From an uncultured Eubacteriales bacterium (GTDB lineage Bacteria > Bacillota > Clostridia > Christensenellales > Borkfalkiaceae): 64,000 nucleotides of DNA. Location: NCBI GenBank assembly GCA_902767225.1, contig CACXGN010000001.1, positions 148,730 through 212,729 on the forward strand, in the 5' to 3' direction. Numbering within the stretch: the first letter of the stretch is position 1; every line of letters starts with the position of its first letter. The position numbers and the translations under genes are program-made. Shown one piece after another: positions 1 through 8,170 of the stretch. The notes under the pieces are model-generated. The model was given only the letters and a program-made list of their open reading frames with translations, was not told the DNA's origin and did not search any database.

Positions 1-108
<108 letters not shown>

Positions 109-122
109 TCAGGAGAAAGATT

Positions 123-2192
123 ATGCCTAAAGAATTTGATTTAAGCACAACCAGAAATATAGGTATAATGGCGCACATCGATGCCGGTAAAACGACCACT
201 ACCGAAAGAATTTTGTTCTACACGGGCAAAACTCATAAACTCGGCGAGGTTCACGAAGGCGAAGCAACCATGGACTGGATGGTTCAAGAACAGGAACGCG
301 GAATCACCATTACTTCCGCGGCTACCACTTGCTACTGGAAAGGCACCAGAATCAATATAATCGACACCCCCGGGCACGTTGACTTTACCGTAGAAGTTGA
401 AAGATCTCTCCGTGTTTTGGACGGCGCTGTTGCAACGTTTTGTGCAAAGGGCGGCGTTGAACCCCAGAGTGAAACCGTTTGGCGTCAGGCGGATAAGTAT
501 AAAGTTCCGAGAATCGCATACGTTAACAAGATGGATATCAACGGCGCAAACTACTATCACGCGATAGAAATGATGCACGAAAGACTTCATACCAACGCTA
601 TCCCGATCTTACTTCCTATCGGAAAAGAAGATACTTTCGCGGGTGTTGTAGACGTTATCACCAGAAAGGCGGATATCTATAAAGACGACCTTGGTAAAGA
701 TATCGAAGTTACCGACGTTCCTGCGGATATGGTAGACGAAGTCGAAAAATATCACGCAATGATCGTCGAAGCGGCTGCCGAAATGGACGACGCGCTTATG
801 GATAAATACTTTGAAGAAGGCGACCTTTCGGTCGAAGAGATCAAAGCAGGTTTAAGAAAAGCGACGCTCGCCATGAAGGTTACTCCCGTTCTCTGCGGTT
901 CATCTTATAAAAACAAGGGCGTTCAAAACCTTTTGGACGCGATAGTTGATTATCTTCCCAACCCGCTTGATATAGGTCAGATCGTCGGAACTAATCCCGA
1001 CGGTGCGGAAGAAGACAGAAAGCCCTCGGCGGACGAACCGTTCTGCGGCTTGGCGTTTAAGATCATGACCGACCCGTTCGTCGGTAAACTCGCGTTTTTC
1101 CGCGCATATTCCGGCGTATTGAAAACCGGTTCTTACGTTTATAACAGTGTTAAGGGTAAAAAGGAAAGGGTTGCGAGAATACTTCGTATGCACGCAAACC
1201 ACAGAGAAGAAGTCGAAGAAGTTGCTGCGGGCGAAATCTGCGCGCTTGTAGGTCTTAAAGAAACCACTACGGGCGATACGCTTTGCGATGAAAATCACCC
1301 CATCATCCTTGAAAAGATGGAATTCCCGGATCCCGTTATTCAGGTCGCTATCGAACCGAAAACCAAAGCGGGACAGGAAAAGATGGGCTTTGCGCTCGCT
1401 AAACTTGCCGAAGAAGATCCGTCGTTCAAAACTTATACCGACGGCGAAACCGGTCAGACCATTATCGCAGGTATGGGCGAACTTCACCTTGAAATTATCG
1501 TTGACAGACTTCTCCGTGAATTCAGGGTAGAAGCAAACGTAGGTAAACCGCAAGTTGCTTATAAAGAAACTATCCGTCAGGCGGTTGACGCAGAAGGCTT
1601 ATTCAAACGTCAAACCGGCGGTCACGGTCAATACGGTCATTGTAAAATTCACCTTATTCCGCAAGAACCCGGTAAAGGTTACGAATTCGTTGACGAAACA
1701 GTCGGCGGCTCTATTCCGAAAGAATTTATTCAGCCGATCAATAAAGGTATCCAAGAAGCCGCAAGAAACGGTATACTCGCAGGATACGAAGTCGTTGACT
1801 TCAAAGTCGTCGTTTACGACGGAAGTTATCACGACGTCGACTCGTCCGAAATGGCGTTTAAGGTTGCCGGTAGCATGGCGTTAAAAGACGGTCTTGCTAA
1901 GGCTAAGTGCGTTATCTTAGAACCGATAATGAAGGTAGAAATTCTTACGCCGGACGCATATTTCGGCGACGTTATGGGTAACGTAACCAGCCGTAGGGGA
2001 ATAATCCAAGGCACCGAAGACAGAAGCGGCGTTAAGGTTATAGACGCGCATATTCCGCTTGCGGAAATGTTCGGATACGCAACCGATCTCCGTTCCAGAA
2101 CTCAGGGCCGCGGTAACTACACTATGCAGTTCGACCACTATGCGGAAGTTCCGAAGTCGGTCGCTGAAAAGATAATAGGCAAAAAAGCCTGA
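123..2192 (+). CDS. fusA: Elongation factor G
   Basis: Ribosomal translocase GTPase of 689 residues, the normal family length. G1 is AHIDAGKT (residues 17-24), G2 lies in RGITIT (about 59-64), G3 is DTPGH (81-85) and G4 is NKMD (135-138); domains II-V follow. The start is set by an AGGAGAAAG site just upstream, 14 bases after the rpsG stop, so it is co-transcribed with ribosomal protein genes. EF-G moves tRNA and mRNA through the ribosome after peptide transfer and, with RRF, splits the ribosome for recycling. Nothing is missing from the switch regions. A second EF-G-like paralogue cannot be excluded elsewhere, but the str-operon position marks this as the main copy. Confidence 0.98.
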   Translation: MPKEFDLSTTRNIGIMAHIDAGKTTTTERILFYTGKTHKLGEVHEGEATMDWMVQEQERGITITSAATTCYWKGTRINIIDTPGHVDFTVEVERSLRVLDGAVATFCAKGGVEPQSETVWRQADKYKVPRIAYVNKMDINGANYYHAIEMMHERLHTNAIPILLPIGKEDTFAGVVDVITRKADIYKDDLGKDIEVTDVPADMVDEVEKYHAMIVEAAAEMDDALMDKYFEEGDLSVEEIKAGLRKATLAMKVTPVLCGSSYKNKGVQNLLDAIVDYLPNPLDIGQIVGTNPDGAEEDRKPSADEPFCGLAFKIMTDPFVGKLAFFRAYSGVLKTGSYVYNSVKGKKERVARILRMHANHREEVEEVAAGEICALVGLKETTTGDTLCDENHPIILEKMEFPDPVIQVAIEPKTKAGQEKMGFALAKLAEEDPSFKTYTDGETGQTIIAGMGELHLEIIVDRLLREFRVEANVGKPQVAYKETIRQAVDAEGLFKRQTGGHGQYGHCKIHLIPQEPGKGYEFVDETVGGSIPKEFIQPINKGIQEAARNGILAGYEVVDFKVVVYDGSYHDVDSSEMAFKVAGSMALKDGLAKAKCVILEPIMKVEILTPDAYFGDVMGNVTSRRGIIQGTEDRSGVKVIDAHIPLAEMFGYATDLRSRTQGRGNYTMQFDHYAEVPKSVAEKIIGKKA

Positions 2193-2199
2193 TTTATCG

Positions 2200-2228
2200 T
2201 TGACAATTGATAAAAACTATTGTAAAAT
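2200..2228 (+). promoter_or_regulatory. Sigma-A promoter for tuf
   Basis: TTGACA (2200-2205), 17-base spacer, TAAAAT (2223-2228). This lies in the 116-base gap after fusA, so tuf can be transcribed on its own as well as by read-through, which fits its need for more protein than EF-G. Confidence 0.75.
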
Positions 2229-2308
2229 AAATATAGTTTTTACGAAAAACCAAAAAAAAATAAAATAAAAATAAAAAATAAACCACAAAAATTTGGAGGA
2301 AATTTCTT

Positions 2309-3529
2309 ATGGCAAAGGCTAAATTTGACAGAAGTAAACCGCACGTTAACATCGGTACTATCGGCCACGTTGACCACGGTAAAACCACCCTTACCGCCGC
2401 AATCACTATGACTTTGGCGGCGTTCGGCGAAGCTCAGAAAATGAGATATGACGAAATCGATAAGGCTCCTGAAGAAAAGGCAAGAGGTATAACAATCAAT
2501 ACCGCTCACGTTGAATATCAGACCGCTGCTCGTCACTATGCTCACGTTGACTGCCCCGGCCACGCAGACTATGTTAAAAACATGATCACCGGTGCTGCTC
2601 AGATGGACGGCGCGATCTTGGTCGTTGCTGCTACCGACGGCCCGATGCCCCAGACGAGAGAACACATTCTTCTCGCTCGTCAGGTTGGCGTTCCTTATAT
2701 CGTAGTATTCTTGAACAAGTGCGATCAGTTAGACGATCCCGAACTTTTGGAACTCGTTGAAATGGAAATCAGAGAACTTTTGAACGAATACGGTTTCCCC
2801 GGAGACGATACCCCCATCATCAAGGGTTCTGCTCTTAAAGCGCTTGAATATGCTCAGGGCGATCACACCGCTGAAGAAATCAAGAACGCTCCCGAATGCA
2901 AATGCATCTTCGAACTTATGGACGCTGTAGATACCTACATCCCGACTCCTGAAAGAGACGATGCGAAACCCTTCCTTCTCCCTGTAGAAGACGTATTCAC
3001 GATCTCCGGTCGTGGAACCGTTGCTACCGGCAGAGTTGAAAGAGGTGTTGCTCACGTTAACGATCCCGCTGAAATCGTTGGTCTTTCCGACGAATCCAGA
3101 AACACCGTTATTACCGGTCTTGAAATGTTCAGAAAACTTCTTGACGAAGCACAGGCAGGCGACAACGTAGGTGCGCTTTTACGTGGTATCGACAAAAAGG
3201 ACATCGAACGTGGACAAGTTATCGCTAAACCCGGTTCGGTTAAACCTCACACCGAATTTGAAGGTCAGGTTTATATCCTTACCAAAGAAGAAGGCGGAAG
3301 ACACACTCCTTTCTTTAACAACTATCGTCCTCAGTTCTATTTCAGAACGACCGACGTTACCGGTTCTATCCAACTTCCCGAAGGCGTAGAAATGGTTATG
3401 CCCGGCGATAACGTTAAAATGGACGTTAAGCTTATAACCCCCGTCGCTATGGAAGAAGGTCTCCGTTTCGCTATCCGTGAAGGCGGCAGAACGGTAGGTT
3501 CCGGCGTTGTTTCCAAAATCGTTAAATAA
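2309..3529 (+). CDS. tuf: Elongation factor Tu
   Basis: GTPase that delivers aminoacyl-tRNA to the ribosomal A site. G1 is GHVDHGKT (residues 19-26), G3 is DCPGH (81-85), G4 is NKCD (136-139); domains II and III follow, with [15 protein letters not shown] and the C-terminal [13 protein letters not shown]. At 406 residues it is slightly longer than the common 393-400. A GGAGG site sits 9 bases before the ATG. It is the last gene of the str cluster, with its own promoter at 2200 and a strong terminator after it. Codon use is heavily biased, as expected for a very abundant protein. Identity is certain; whether a second tuf copy exists in the genome is unknown. Confidence 0.98.
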   Translation: MAKAKFDRSKPHVNIGTIGHVDHGKTTLTAAITMTLAAFGEAQKMRYDEIDKAPEEKARGITINTAHVEYQTAARHYAHVDCPGHADYVKNMITGAAQMDGAILVVAATDGPMPQTREHILLARQVGVPYIVVFLNKCDQLDDPELLELVEMEIRELLNEYGFPGDDTPIIKGSALKALEYAQGDHTAEEIKNAPECKCIFELMDAVDTYIPTPERDDAKPFLLPVEDVFTISGRGTVATGRVERGVAHVNDPAEIVGLSDESRNTVITGLEMFRKLLDEAQAGDNVGALLRGIDKKDIERGQVIAKPGSVKPHTEFEGQVYILTKEEGGRHTPFFNNYRPQFYFRTTDVTGSIQLPEGVEMVMPGDNVKMDVKLITPVAMEEGLRFAIREGGRTVGSGVVSKIVK

Positions 3530-3556
3530 TTAGCGAATAGGAATAAAACAAATTAT

Positions 3557-3585
3557 AAAAAGGTGCGTTTATAACGCACCTTTTT
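3557..3585 (+). terminator. Terminator after tuf
   Basis: Stem AGGTGCGTT / AACGCACCT with a 3-base loop, A-run on the left and T-run on the right, about 30 bases after the tuf stop. Confidence 0.9.
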
Positions 3586-3611
3586 GATTTTAATTTATAT
3601 TTTCAAAAAAT

Positions 3612-3642
3612 AAAAGCCTTGTGAATTTTTCACAAGGCTTTT
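3612..3642 (-). terminator. Terminator after hup (bidirectional shape)
   Basis: Stem AAAAGCCTTGTGAA / TTCACAAGGCTTTT with a short loop. It lies 15 bases past the minus-strand hup stop and could also back up the tuf terminator. Confidence 0.85.
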
Positions 3643-3656
3643 GTATTCGGGTTTAA

Positions 3657-3926
3657 TTAAAAAGAATCTTTATAGGCTTTTCCGAATTTGAATACCGGAG
3701 TTCTTGAAGCGGCGATACTGATTTTTTCGCCAGTTTTGGGATTGATTCCTTCTCTAGCGTCTTTACATTTTAGTTCAAAGGTTCCGAAACCTGAGATCTG
3801 AATTTTTTCCCCGTTTTTCAAATTCTCCGTGATGGCATCGACGACAGCGTCGAATGCGGTAGCGGCATCTTTTAACGTGATGCCGGCGTTATTTGCGATC
3901 GATCTTATCAAGTCACTCTTATTCAT
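3657..3926 (-). CDS. hup: HU-family DNA-binding protein
   Basis: Small histone-like protein of 89 residues, the usual HU size. Two N-terminal helices (dimer body) are followed by the core ISGFGTFELK and the DNA-contacting arm around INPKTGEKI (residues 61-69), including the intercalating Pro63. HU forms dimers that bend and compact DNA and help replication and recombination. Transcribed alone from the minus strand, with a GGAGGT site before the ATG, an extended -10 promoter and its own terminator. IHF subunits share the fold, but single-gene context in Clostridia favours HU. Confidence 0.96.
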   Translation of the reverse strand: MNKSDLIRSIANNAGITLKDAATAFDAVVDAITENLKNGEKIQISGFGTFELKCKDAREGINPKTGEKISIAASRTPVFKFGKAYKDSF

Positions 3927-3954
3927 ATATTAACCTCCGAAGTTTCTTATGATT

Positions 3955-3982
3955 ATTATACCATACGGAAATTTTTTTTCAA
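3955..3982 (-). promoter_or_regulatory. Sigma-A promoter for hup, extended -10
   Basis: On the minus strand: TTGAAA (3977-3982), 16-base spacer, TATAAT (3955-3960), with TGG just before the -10. About 28 bases upstream of the ATG. Confidence 0.75.
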
Positions 3983-4062
3983 TACCTTTTTTAAAAAAAC
4001 TGTCGAAAATAGGGTGATTTTAGCGCATTTTATGCAAAAAAGTCCACTTTTTTATAATTCTA

Positions 4063-4091
4063 TTGACTTTTTTTCTTTTTTCGGTTAATCT
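4063..4091 (+). promoter_or_regulatory. Probable promoter for the 4105 gene
   Basis: TTGACT (4063-4068), 17-base spacer, TAATCT (4086-4091). Transcription would start near 4098, only about 7 bases before the ATG at 4105. The TTG that could be read as an upstream start codon is the first half of this -35 box. A competing TATAAT at 4053-4058 has no good -35. Confidence 0.5.
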
Positions 4092-4104
4092 TAAAACTGA
4101 TATT

Positions 4105-5352
4105 ATGAAAGATAACAAAAGTATCGATCAATTAAATAACGTATATAACACGCTTTTTTGCGAAGAAAAAGAACAATATTTTTCAAAGTTTTACGGCGGA
4201 AACTATATCGAAAACTTTCGGTTTATTATTTCCAAAGAAGCGCCGAGTTCGCAAATAGCGTTTATAGCGAAAAAGCAAACGTATTTAAAATTCATAAAGC
4301 CGCTTACCGACGCCATTAATTCGCTTTCGGGAAAGATTGCTGGGCTTATAATAGAGGACGGCTTTCTATCGGTTGACGCTTTAAGCGAAATCTTTAATCT
4401 TCCGGACGACGTGCGCCTTGCGGTAACGTTTGACGCGGAACTTTTTGAAAGCCTTGCATATTATTGCAATTTCAAGGGTATTCCGCTTGTTCTTATCCCG
4501 CAAAATACGATCACGAAAGGTATTTTATCAACCCAACTTTATATTAAAAACGGTAAAAAATCAGATAAAATCAAAATATCCGTTAAAAGATATATCCTTT
4601 TGGATTTTGACCTTATAAAAAGCGGCGCTAATACGCTTGCAAGTTCTTATGCGGAGATAATGAGCAATCTTGCAGCCTTCACGGATTACAGGATATACGG
4701 CGCGGCGACGGGTGAAAAACTAAATAAAGCGGCGTATAACTTGGCGCGATCCGCTGTATACGACGAGTTCGATATATTCAGCAAAAAACCCGAAGAGCGA
4801 GCCATATCGACTGTAAAAAACGGGATTTTTATCGAAATGGCGGCATCGCTTACAGACGGCAAGTTTATAGGCAGTTCCGTTCCGCAGATATTATCTTATT
4901 TTATTAAAGATAAAATATATAAAAATCTTGCGGCGATAAAACTATCCGCGGCATTTGAAACCTTTTATTTATACAATCTTTTGACCGAACAGGGTTTTTT
5001 CAACGTTTTGCCTATTATAAACTATAATTCAAGGGCAGAAAAAGTGGCGGATTTTTTAGATATATCGGAAGAAGTTACCGTAAATAATTTACTTTCTCAA
5101 ATAAATTCTATAAAACCGAACCTGAAAAAAGCGGAAGAAGTTTTTTATAAACTTAAAAGTGAAACTGCGGCGCTTTTAAAACTTAAAACCGGCGTTTTGA
5201 GCGCATATTCGGCGCTCGGTGGGGAAATCGTTAAAGAGGCGTTCGATAAAAAAGAAGTATTTTCAAAACTAAAATATGCGGGAGACACGCCTTTCGGAAT
5301 AAACGGGCTATCCGTTCTTCGTGACGCGGGACTTTTGGAATACGAAATTTAA
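4105..5352 (+). CDS. Glycerol-1-phosphate dehydrogenase-like protein, probable pseudoenzyme
   Basis: 415 residues. By eye it follows the iron-containing alcohol dehydrogenase / glycerol-1-phosphate dehydrogenase (EgsA/AraM) fold: a Rossmann half with FKGIPLVLIP, the stretch YILLDFDLIKSGAN, then SSYAEIMSNLAAFTDYRI, which matches the family's AAGxGDxxxKxTAxxDWRL. The nucleotide-binding glycine motif is replaced by VTFDAELFES (about 107-116). The metal ligands look changed: family Asp to Glu184, first His region to SSVPQI (257-262), second His region to KNL near 274. It therefore probably cannot bind metal or work as the classical enzyme. I chose ATG 4105 because the earlier TTG lies in the promoter; no Shine-Dalgarno is visible. 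It is a single-gene unit between hup and the spoIIQ pair. The family call is moderate; the loss of catalysis is inference. Confidence 0.5.
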   Translation: MKDNKSIDQLNNVYNTLFCEEKEQYFSKFYGGNYIENFRFIISKEAPSSQIAFIAKKQTYLKFIKPLTDAINSLSGKIAGLIIEDGFLSVDALSEIFNLPDDVRLAVTFDAELFESLAYYCNFKGIPLVLIPQNTITKGILSTQLYIKNGKKSDKIKISVKRYILLDFDLIKSGANTLASSYAEIMSNLAAFTDYRIYGAATGEKLNKAAYNLARSAVYDEFDIFSKKPEERAISTVKNGIFIEMAASLTDGKFIGSSVPQILSYFIKDKIYKNLAAIKLSAAFETFYLYNLLTEQGFFNVLPIINYNSRAEKVADFLDISEEVTVNNLLSQINSIKPNLKKAEEVFYKLKSETAALLKLKTGVLSAYSALGGEIVKEAFDKKEVFSKLKYAGDTPFGINGLSVLRDAGLLEYEI

Positions 5353-5354
5353 TG

Positions 5355-5382
5355 GTATAAATAATAAAAATACGGCAATACT
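5355..5382 (+). promoter_or_regulatory. Possible sigma-F promoter for the spoIIQ pair
   Basis: GTATA (5355-5359), 14-base spacer, GGCAATACT (5374-5382), which fits the sigma-F -10 pattern GGnnAnAnT; the spacer is about one base shorter than usual. B. subtilis spoIIQ is a known sigma-F gene. The -10 overlaps the left arm of the terminator hairpin. Confidence 0.4.
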
Positions 5383-5408
5383 CTCACCGAAACGGTGGGA
5401 GTATTTTT
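5377..5408 (+). terminator. Terminator hairpin containing the next gene's ribosome binding site
   Basis: Stem AATACTCTCACCG (5377-5389) / CGGTGGGAGTATT (5393-5405), one G-T wobble, AAA loop, T-run to 5408. The next ATG begins at 5409. The only Shine-Dalgarno for that ATG is GGGAG (5397-5401) in the right arm. Confidence 0.8.
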
Positions 5409-5825
5409 ATGTTCAGAAAAATCGCTACGTTATTTTGCACCGCGGTGGCGCTGCTGTTATTATTCTACGCAAACTCCGCGCCCGTGTTTTCGGGGCTTTC
5501 GGATAAGTTTACGGTATACTGTTTTTCGCACTCGTCAAACGCGCAGGCGGTCGCGGTCTCCGATTTTTCCGCGCGGTTTATCCTTTCCAAAACGGGTGAA
5601 AGTTTTTCCGTGCCGAAAGGAAATCTTTCTCCCGAAGAAATATTTTCAAGGTATTCTGCCGTGCTTATTAAAACCGAAGAAACTTCGGAAGGCGTAAGTT
5701 ATTTCGCTTTTTCTTCAAAAATCAGGTATAAAAAAACCGTCGATGGGAAAACCTTCAATATACAAGTTTTCGTGGGTGAAAAAACCGTTACAGTAGGAAC
5801 GCCCATGATATACGGAAGTTATTGA
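5409..5825 (+). CDS. Small secreted protein before spoIIQ, possibly YwmB-like
   Basis: 138 residues. The N-terminus is a hydrophobic signal segment (about 5-30, FCTAVALLLLFYANSAPVF) without a lipobox cysteine, so export or a membrane anchor is likely. The C-terminus KTVTVGTPMIYGSY recalls the end of YwmB-family proteins, which often sit next to spoIID/spoIIQ in Bacillota; this is only a resemblance, and YwmB is usually longer. It lies 25 bases before spoIIQ in the same direction, so the two probably form an operon with a sporulation role. The start is fixed by GGGAG 7 bases upstream, inside the preceding terminator. Function unknown. Confidence 0.6.
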   Translation: MFRKIATLFCTAVALLLLFYANSAPVFSGLSDKFTVYCFSHSSNAQAVAVSDFSARFILSKTGESFSVPKGNLSPEEIFSRYSAVLIKTEETSEGVSYFAFSSKIRYKKTVDGKTFNIQVFVGEKTVTVGTPMIYGSY

Positions 5826-5850
5826 TTACATATTAGTTTCGGAGGATTAT

Positions 5851-6501
5851 ATGAAAGAATCAAACAGAAAAATAGTAAACTTTTTCAGAGCGAACGCTAC
5901 TTATCTCGTTTTGGCGTTATGTGTTCTGGCAATAGGGCTTTCGGTGGTGCTGATGATGGTAGGTCACGAAGACAACGCGCAAATATCAGTCGATAAGCCC
6001 ATAGAAGAGGTCGTTGACCCGAATAAAGAAGACGTCGATCCCAAGCCTGACGTTCCCGACGTTCCCGAAGTGCCTAAAAAAACGGTGAACTTTATTATCC
6101 CAGTTGAAAACTGCACGGAAATCAATCATTATTCGGAAACGGCTGTATTTTCCAGTACTCTTTCTCACTACACCGCTCACCTTGCGACAGACTTTTTCTC
6201 GGAAGAGGGCGCTAAGGTATACGCGGTTTACGACGGAACGGTCGAAAGCGTTACGAACGACGTGCTAAACGGCTATACCGTAACGATAGACCACGGCGAC
6301 GGACTTAAAACCGTATACAATTCGCTATCGGAAGACGTATCCGTAAAATCGGGCGATACGGTAGTTCAAGGAACGGTTATCGGCGAAGTTTCCACCACGA
6401 ACAGAAGAGAGTATAAAGAAGGTGCGCACTTGCACTTTGAAACGTTAGAAAACGGCGTGAAAATCGACTGTGCGAAGTATATGGATTTCGACAACAAATA
6501 A
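5851..6501 (+). CDS. spoIIQ: SpoIIQ-like M23 peptidase-domain protein
   Basis: 216 residues: one membrane helix (about 16-38), an acidic Pro-Val linker (residues 45-75), then a LytM/M23 domain. Metal ligands are complete: H110 and D114 in HLATD, and the HxH pair H193/H195 in HLHFE. In sporulation SpoIIQ sits in the forespore membrane, faces the engulfment space and forms a channel with mother-cell SpoIIIAH. The B. subtilis protein has lost a ligand, while clostridial ones often keep the full site, as here, so endopeptidase activity is possible. GGAGG precedes the ATG. An ordinary envelope M23 protein is the alternative; short length, single anchor and context favour SpoIIQ. Confidence 0.75.
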   Translation: MKESNRKIVNFFRANATYLVLALCVLAIGLSVVLMMVGHEDNAQISVDKPIEEVVDPNKEDVDPKPDVPDVPEVPKKTVNFIIPVENCTEINHYSETAVFSSTLSHYTAHLATDFFSEEGAKVYAVYDGTVESVTNDVLNGYTVTIDHGDGLKTVYNSLSEDVSVKSGDTVVQGTVIGEVSTTNRREYKEGAHLHFETLENGVKIDCAKYMDFDNK

Positions 6502-6522
6502 ACGCAATAGATCATAAAAATC

Positions 6523-6568
6523 AAAACTCCCGAATAGACTGTATCAAACGGCTTGTTCGGGAGTTTTT
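6523..6568 (+). terminator. Terminator after spoIIQ, overlapping the next ribosome binding site
   Basis: Stem AAAACTCCCGAA (6523-6534) / TTCGGGAGTTTT (6556-6567), 21-base loop. The next ATG is at 6571 and its Shine-Dalgarno GGGAG is in the right arm, the same layout as at 5377. Confidence 0.75.
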
Positions 6569-6570
6569 AT

Positions 6571-8025
6571 ATGAAAAAAACCGCATTTATACTGTGCTTT
6601 ATACTTATTTTTCCTATTCTTACCGTCTGTTTCTCTTGCGGCGGAAAGAACGCGGACAGAACCTTATACGAAATAGAGTGTTCGCTCGATGAAAACGTGA
6701 TAAATGGAAAAGAAAAAGTGGAATACTTTAACGATTCTTCCGTTTCGGTTAAAGAACTTAAATTCAACCTGTTTGCAAACGCTTTTAAAAAGGACGCAAA
6801 ATATAGACCTATATCTGTTTCAGACGAAAGAAAAGCATATCCGAACGGGGTAAATTACGGGGGAATAGAGATACTTTCCGTAAAATCAGAAAGCGGCGAT
6901 CTTGATTATTCGGTTTGCGGAGAAGACCAAAATATTTTATCCGTAAAACTCGATACCGAAGTATATCCCGAAGAAGATTACACACTTTTTATTGAGTATA
7001 AAATAACGATTGCAAACGTCATTGCAAGGACGGGGATAAACGATAAAACTATAAATCTTGCAAACTTTTATCCTATTCTTTGCGCAAGGGACGAAAACGG
7101 ATTTTACGAGTGCTTATACTACGAATACGGCGATCCTTATTATTCGGACTGCGCGGACTATAAAGTTACTTTTACCTATAAAGAAGATTATACCGCCGCG
7201 GCTTCCGGAAAACTTATTAAAAGCGAAAAATCGGGCGGCATTGTCAAAAACGTTTTCGAGATAGATAACGCAAGGTCGTTTTCGATAACCCTTTCAAAAG
7301 AGTTTAAAACGGTAAGCGCAAAAATCGGGGAAGTGGACGTGACGTATTATTTTTATAACGACGAAACGCCGCAAAACACCTTTGAAAAAATATCCCGTTC
7401 CATAGAACTGTTTTCCGAAAAGTTCGGGAAATACCCCTATAAAACCTATTCCGTGGCGCAAAGCAAGTTTATTCAGGGCGGCATGGAATATCCCGCGATG
7501 GTAATAATATCAGACGAATTAGACTCTTCGTCCCGCGGTGAAGTGGCGGTTCACGAAACAGCCCATCAATGGTGGCAGACGGTAGTCGGAAACAACGAGA
7601 TAAAGTATCCGTTTTTAGACGAGGCGCTCGCCGAATATTCGACGGTAATTTACTACGAAAAATATCCGGAAGGAAAGCTTAACAGGGAAAATATGATACG
7701 CTCTTCCGAGCAAACGTATAAAACCTTTTGTTCGGTGAGCGACGTGCTTTATCAAAAGACCGATACGTCAATGCTTCGGGCAATAAACGAATATAAAACC
7801 GAATACGAATACGTGAATATCGCCTACGTTAAAGGTTGCATAATGTTCGAGTATTTAAGAAAAAGCGTGGGGGATAAGGTGTTCTTTGAAAGTTTAAAAA
7901 ATTACTACGAAGAATATGCTTATAAAAACGCCGCGCCCGACGATTTGGTGGGGTGCTTTGAAAGAGCGGGAGCGGAAGCAAACGGATTTTTTGACAGTTT
8001 TTTCAGCGGAAAAGCGATTATATAG
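6571..8025 (+). CDS. M1-family metallopeptidase, probable lipoprotein
   Basis: 484 residues. The N-terminal hydrophobic segment ends in VCFSCGG, an imperfect lipobox, so it is likely a lipoprotein on the outer face. The M1 signature is complete: GGMEYPAM (the GAMEN-type exopeptidase loop), HETAHQWW with H328, E329 and H332, and DEALAEY giving E351, exactly 18 residues after the second His. M1 enzymes are zinc aminopeptidases that trim peptide N-termini; a surface one would feed on outside peptides. I start at ATG 6571, not the in-frame TTG 6553, because the TTG lies in the hairpin loop and gives no signal peptide. It follows spoIIQ but is separated by a terminator. Confidence 0.85.
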   Translation: MKKTAFILCFILIFPILTVCFSCGGKNADRTLYEIECSLDENVINGKEKVEYFNDSSVSVKELKFNLFANAFKKDAKYRPISVSDERKAYPNGVNYGGIEILSVKSESGDLDYSVCGEDQNILSVKLDTEVYPEEDYTLFIEYKITIANVIARTGINDKTINLANFYPILCARDENGFYECLYYEYGDPYYSDCADYKVTFTYKEDYTAAASGKLIKSEKSGGIVKNVFEIDNARSFSITLSKEFKTVSAKIGEVDVTYYFYNDETPQNTFEKISRSIELFSEKFGKYPYKTYSVAQSKFIQGGMEYPAMVIISDELDSSSRGEVAVHETAHQWWQTVVGNNEIKYPFLDEALAEYSTVIYYEKYPEGKLNRENMIRSSEQTYKTFCSVSDVLYQKTDTSMLRAINEYKTEYEYVNIAYVKGCIMFEYLRKSVGDKVFFESLKNYYEEYAYKNAAPDDLVGCFERAGAEANGFFDSFFSGKAII

Positions 8026-8037
8026 TTTTATAAAAAC

Positions 8038-8065
8038 AAAAAGCGGCGTTCTTGCCGCTTTTTTT
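8038..8065 (+). terminator. Terminator after M1 peptidase gene
   Basis: Stem AAAAAGCGGC / GCCGCTTTTT with loop GTTCTT and a T-run. Confidence 0.9.
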
Positions 8066-8098
8066 GCTTTCTTAAAGGGGTAAAATATATATTATTTA

Positions 8099-8127
8099 TT
8101 GACTTTTAACTATATAAATGTTAAACT
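8099..8127 (+). promoter_or_regulatory. Promoter for the leucine-rich lipoprotein
   Basis: TTGACT (8099-8104), 17-base spacer, TAAACT (8122-8127) with TGT before it (extended -10). Confidence 0.65.
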
Positions 8128-8170
8128 TATATAAGCAAAACTGTATATTTTAGGCGGCTAAGGAGCATAT

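Noticed and set aside
900..1553. 217-codon open frame opposite fusA
   Set aside because: Lies opposite an essential conserved gene; no ribosome site; composition is that of an antisense shadow.
2193..2308. Possible leader regulation of tuf
   Set aside because: The gap is AT-rich with a plain promoter; no hairpin or conserved leader seen.
6553..6570. TTG start for the M1 peptidase
   Set aside because: It is in the terminator loop and spoils the signal peptide.
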